From: Enterobacter sp. BIGb0383
Lineage (GTDB): Bacteria > Pseudomonadota > Gammaproteobacteria > Enterobacterales > Enterobacteriaceae
Assembly (NCBI RefSeq): GCF_003751845.1
Contig: NZ_RJKQ01000002.1
Span: forward strand, 1,302,001 to 1,366,000
Direction of reading: 5' to 3'
DNA length: 64,000 nt
Below, in pieces: positions 60,895 through 64,000 of this stretch. Under the pieces are notes generated by a model. The model saw nothing but the letters and a program-made list of their open reading frames with translations. It was not told the origin of the DNA and did not search any database. Within the stretch, counting starts at the first letter, position 1, and every line of letters starts with the position of its first letter. The translations under genes were made by a program, and so were the position numbers.

Positions 60895-62331
60895 ATGTTA
60901 AACAACATTCGTATCGAAGAAGATTTGTTGGGTACCAGGGAAGTGCCGGCGGATGCGTACTACGGCGTTCACACTCTGAGAGCGATTGAAAACTTCTACA
61001 TCAGCAACAGCAAAATCAGCGACATTCCTGAGTTTGTCCGCGGCATGGTGATGGTGAAGAAGGCGGCAGCGCTGGCCAACAAGGAACTGCAAACCATCCC
61101 GAAAAGCATCGCAAATACCATTATTGCGGCATGTGATGAAGTCCTGAACAACGGCAAATGCATGGACCAGTTCCCGGTTGACGTCTACCAGGGCGGCGCG
61201 GGCACCTCGGTCAACATGAACACCAACGAAGTGCTGGCCAATATCGGCCTGGAGCTGATGGGTCACCAGAAGGGTGAATATCAGTACCTGAACCCGAACG
61301 ATCACGTTAACAAATGCCAGTCCACCAACGATGCCTACCCGACCGGCTTCCGCATCGCGGTGTACACCTCCATCATCAAACTGAACGACGCCATCAGCCA
61401 GCTGGGCGACGGCTTCCAGCAGAAAGCGGTTGAGTTTAAAGACATCCTGAAAATGGGTCGCACCCAGCTACAGGACGCGGTGCCGATGACCCTCGGCCAG
61501 GAGTTCCACGCGTTCAACGTCCTGCTGAATGAAGAAACCAAAAACCTGCTGCGTACCGCAGAACTGCTGCTGGAGGTTAACCTCGGCGCAACGGCTATCG
61601 GTACGCGTCTGAACACCCCGGACGGCTACCAGCAGCTGGCGGTGCAGAAGCTGGCGGAAGTCAGCAACCTCCCGGTTGTCCCGGCGGAAGACCTGATTGA
61701 AGCCACCTCCGACTGCGGCGCTTACGTGATGGTGCACAGCTCCCTGAAGCGTCTGGCGGTGAAGCTGTCGAAAATCTGTAACGACCTGCGCCTGCTCTCT
61801 TCCGGCCCGCGCGCTGGCCTGAATGAGATCAACCTGCCGGAACTGCAGGCGGGCTCCTCAATTATGCCTGCCAAAGTTAACCCGGTAGTGCCGGAAGTCG
61901 TCAATCAGGTGTGCTTTAAAGTGATCGGCAACGATACTACCGTCACCATGGCGTCAGAAGCCGGTCAGCTGCAGCTGAACGTGATGGAGCCGGTGATCGG
62001 CCAGGCGATGTTCGAGTCGATTCATATCCTGACCAACGCCTGCTACAACCTGCTGGAGAAATGCATCCTCGGCATCACCGCCAACAAAGAGGTGTGCGAA
62101 GGCTACGTCTACAACTCCATCGGGATCGTCACCTACCTCAACCCGTTTATCGGCCACCACAACGGCGACATCGTCGGCAAGATTTGTGCGGAAACCGGTA
62201 AGAGCGTGCGGGAAGTGGTACTTGAGCGCGGCCTGTTGACCGAAGCCGAACTTGACGATATTTTCTCGGCGCAAAACCTGATGCACCCGGCCTATAAAGC
62301 TAAACGGTATACCGATGAAAGCGAACAGTAA
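60895..62331 (+). CDS. aspA: Aspartate ammonia-lyase
   Basis: This 478-aa tetrameric fumarase/aspartase superfamily enzyme converts aspartate to fumarate and ammonia. Conserved segments are [17 protein letters not shown], the [17 protein letters not shown] helix and the signature [15 protein letters not shown] with the catalytic serine. It supplies fumarate to frdABCD and pairs with the downstream dcuA antiporter; a terminator and 115 bases separate the two. Confidence 0.98.
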   Translation: MLNNIRIEEDLLGTREVPADAYYGVHTLRAIENFYISNSKISDIPEFVRGMVMVKKAAALANKELQTIPKSIANTIIAACDEVLNNGKCMDQFPVDVYQGGAGTSVNMNTNEVLANIGLELMGHQKGEYQYLNPNDHVNKCQSTNDAYPTGFRIAVYTSIIKLNDAISQLGDGFQQKAVEFKDILKMGRTQLQDAVPMTLGQEFHAFNVLLNEETKNLLRTAELLLEVNLGATAIGTRLNTPDGYQQLAVQKLAEVSNLPVVPAEDLIEATSDCGAYVMVHSSLKRLAVKLSKICNDLRLLSSGPRAGLNEINLPELQAGSSIMPAKVNPVVPEVVNQVCFKVIGNDTTVTMASEAGQLQLNVMEPVIGQAMFESIHILTNACYNLLEKCILGITANKEVCEGYVYNSIGIVTYLNPFIGHHNGDIVGKICAETGKSVREVVLERGLLTEAELDDIFSAQNLMHPAYKAKRYTDESEQ

Positions 62332-62349
62332 TCCCATCCGGTAGCCCTG

Positions 62350-62379
62350 AAAGGCACGTCTTTGCAGACGTGCCTTTTT
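62350..62379 (+). terminator. aspA terminator
   Basis: AAAGGCACGTCT / AGACGTGCCTTT stem with a short loop followed by TT and GC, 18 bases past aspA. Partial read-through into dcuA is known in E. coli. Confidence 0.9.
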
Positions 62380-62445
62380 GCTTTTATGGGGTTACTAAAA
62401 TATAACAATTCAATATCAACTTGTTAAAAAACAAGGAAGCAAATT

Positions 62446-63747
62446 ATGTTTGGAGCTGAACTGGTTATCGTCCTGTTGGCGATTTATCTCGGCGCGCGGC
62501 TTGGGGGCATCGGGATCGGTTTTGCCGGTGGCCTCGGCGTGCTGGTCCTGACTCTGGTCTTCCAGGTCACACCCGGCGCAATCCCCTTTGACGTGATTGA
62601 AATTATTATGGCGGTGATCGCCGCTATCGCCGCCATGCAGGTCGCCGGAGGGATGGACTATCTCGTCAGCCTCGCCGAGCGTGTGCTGCGTCGCCACCCG
62701 AAATACATCACCTTCCTCGCCCCGCTGGTCACCTGGTTTATGACCATTCTGGCCGGGACCGGGCATACGGCATTTTCAACGCTGCCGGTGATCACCGAAG
62801 TGGCGAAAGAACAGGGTATTCGTCCTTCCCGCCCGCTTTCTATTGCGGTGGTTGCCTCGCAGATTGCCATTACCGCGTCGCCTATTTCCGCCGCGGTGGT
62901 CTTCTTTGCGGGGGTGCTTGAGCCGCTGGGTATCAGCTACCTGACCCTGCTGGCCGTCTGTATTCCGGTGACCCTGATCGCGGTGATGCTGACCGCTGTA
63001 GTCTGCAACTTCCTCGGCAGCGAACTGAAAGACGATCCTGTCTATCAGGAGCGTCTCGCCAAAGGCGAAATTAAACTGCGCGGCAGCCAGGTATTCCAGC
63101 TTAAACCCCACGCTAAACGTTCGGTGACGCTGTTCCTGATCGGTATCGTGGCGGTGATGCTCTATGCCACCGCCATCAGCCCGACCGTGGGTCTGATCGC
63201 GAACCCGATCCTGCCGCGTAACGAAGCGATCGTGGTGTTTATGCTGACCATCGCCACGCTGATCTGCCTGACCTGTAAAGTCGATACCGGCGAGATCCTG
63301 AACGCCAGTACCTTTAAGTCCGGCATGAGCGCCTGTATCTGCGTGCTCGGCGTGGCCTGGCTGGGCGATACCTTCGTTAAACACCATATTAACGATATCC
63401 AGGCGATTGCCGGCGATCTGCTGAACAGCTATCCGTGGCTGCTGGCGGTGGTGCTGTTCTTTGCCTCCACCCTGCTTTACTCCCAGGCGGCAACGACCAA
63501 AGCGCTGATGCCTGCGGCATTGCTGCTGGGCGTCAGCCCGCTGACGGCGGTGGCCTCTTTTGCGGCGGTTTCCGCGCTCTTTGTTCTGCCGACCTATCCA
63601 ACCCTGCTGGCTGCGGTGGAGATGGACGATACTGGCTCAACGCGTATCGGCAAATATGTCTTTAACCACGCCTTCCTGATCCCGGGCGTGATCGCCATCA
63701 GCCTGTGCGTGATTCTGGGCTTTATTTTTGGCGGCATATTGTTGTAA
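62446..63747 (+). CDS. dcuA: Anaerobic C4-dicarboxylate antiporter DcuA
   Basis: This 433-aa inner-membrane protein has ten or more helices and begins MFGAELVIVLLAIYLGARLG. The GTGHTAFSTLPVITEVAKEQ loop is conserved. It exchanges aspartate or fumarate for succinate. The gene arrangement aspA-dcuA with frdABCD nearby fits anaerobic fumarate respiration. The ribosome site ACAAGGAAG is well placed. Confidence 0.98.
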   Translation: MFGAELVIVLLAIYLGARLGGIGIGFAGGLGVLVLTLVFQVTPGAIPFDVIEIIMAVIAAIAAMQVAGGMDYLVSLAERVLRRHPKYITFLAPLVTWFMTILAGTGHTAFSTLPVITEVAKEQGIRPSRPLSIAVVASQIAITASPISAAVVFFAGVLEPLGISYLTLLAVCIPVTLIAVMLTAVVCNFLGSELKDDPVYQERLAKGEIKLRGSQVFQLKPHAKRSVTLFLIGIVAVMLYATAISPTVGLIANPILPRNEAIVVFMLTIATLICLTCKVDTGEILNASTFKSGMSACICVLGVAWLGDTFVKHHINDIQAIAGDLLNSYPWLLAVVLFFASTLLYSQAATTKALMPAALLLGVSPLTAVASFAAVSALFVLPTYPTLLAAVEMDDTGSTRIGKYVFNHAFLIPGVIAISLCVILGFIFGGILL

Positions 63748-63755
63748 ATGTTGTT

Positions 63756-63783
63756 AAAAGCGGGCCGCTTGTCGGCCCGTTTG
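63756..63783 (+). terminator. dcuA terminator
   Basis: CGGGCCG / CGGCCCG stem with a 5-nt loop and flanking A/T runs, 9 bases past dcuA. Confidence 0.8.
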
Positions 63784-63840
63784 ATTATTCCCTCGCCTCA
63801 GCGTGCTATAGTGCCTCTTTCCGCTGCCAGGAGGTAAACG

Positions 63841-64000
63841 ATGAACGCGCCCGATGCTGTTGTTGTGCTCTGTACGGCTCCCGATGAAGCGACGGCCCAG
63901 GATCTTGCGGCTAAAGTACTTGCGGAGAAACTGGCCGCCTGCGTTACCCTCCTGCCCGGCGCGACGTCCCTCTACTACTGGGAAGGCAAACTCGAACAAG
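63841..64000 (+). CDS. cutA: Divalent-cation tolerance protein CutA, 5' part only
   Basis: The first 53 codons are present before the window ends. The product is a small trimeric cytoplasmic protein (about 112 aa in E. coli). [20 protein letters not shown] and [16 protein letters not shown] match E. coli CutA. The N-terminus here is shorter ([10 protein letters not shown]). The ribosome site GGAGG is 8 bases upstream. In E. coli cutA is followed by dsbD. Confidence 0.95.
   Translation, partial: MNAPDAVVVLCTAPDEATAQDLAAKVLAEKLAACVTLLPGATSLYYWEGKLEQ

Overview
This window is a chromosomal backbone segment from an enterobacterium. Most genes are near-identical in length and order to the ytfE-cycA-rplI-rnr-purA-hfl-mutL-orn-psd-frd-efp-groE-aspA-dcuA-cutA arc of Escherichia coli, but the coding sequence is more GC-rich and several E. 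coli blocks are missing or replaced. There is no ula operon, no yjfI-to-aidB block, no yjeM/N/O and no ampC. A chemotaxis receptor behind a flagellar-type promoter suggests a motile genus. With ampC absent from frdD-blc, a Leclercia- or Kosakonia-like organism is a reasonable but unproven guess.

Layout: 1-6.3 kb holds the end of ytfE, cycA, fklB, ytfB, an EamA-type exporter and the rpsF-priB-rpsR-rplI operon. 6.3-11.8 kb is mosaic: a GNAT acetyltransferase, a shortened YjfY-like secreted peptide, yjfP, bsmA, yjfN, the chemotaxis receptor and rlmB. 11.9-22.8 kb is an 11-gene, one-direction accessory operon: a PLP-dependent cysteine/cysteate lyase, an Asp/Glu-type racemase, a sulfonate-type ABC importer, an M20D amidohydrolase and a complete peptide-type ABC importer. 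It sits between rnr and rlmB, which are adjacent in E. coli. 23-39 kb is the classic nsrR-rnr, purA, hflKCX-hfq-miaA-mutL-amiB-tsaE-nnr set with divergent queG. 39.2-39.9 kb holds three tandem tRNA-Gly(GCC) genes and a DnaA-box/IHF region matching the position of the E. coli replication-control site datA. 40-46.3 kb carries orn, rsgA, psd and mscM. 46.3-47.3 kb is an AT-rich two-gene insertion encoding a Panacea (SocA-like) antitoxin and an unrecognised partner, a probable toxin-antitoxin pair with its own promoter and operator-like repeat. 47.5-64 kb has epmA, frdABCD, blc, gdx with a guanidine-II riboswitch, ecnR-ecnB-ecnA, efp, epmB, yjeI, groES-groEL, yjeH, fxsA, aspA, dcuA and the start of cutA.

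Functional groupings: efp, epmA and epmB form an elongation factor P plus lysylation set. aspA, dcuA and frdABCD together make the anaerobic aspartate-to-fumarate-to-succinate route with C4-dicarboxylate antiport. miaA, tsaE and queG modify tRNA, and rlmB, rsgA and hflX act on ribosomes. The accessory operon most plausibly imports and breaks down an N-acylated or peptidyl sulfur/sulfonate amino acid. The two regions most worth follow-up are this operon and the Panacea pair.
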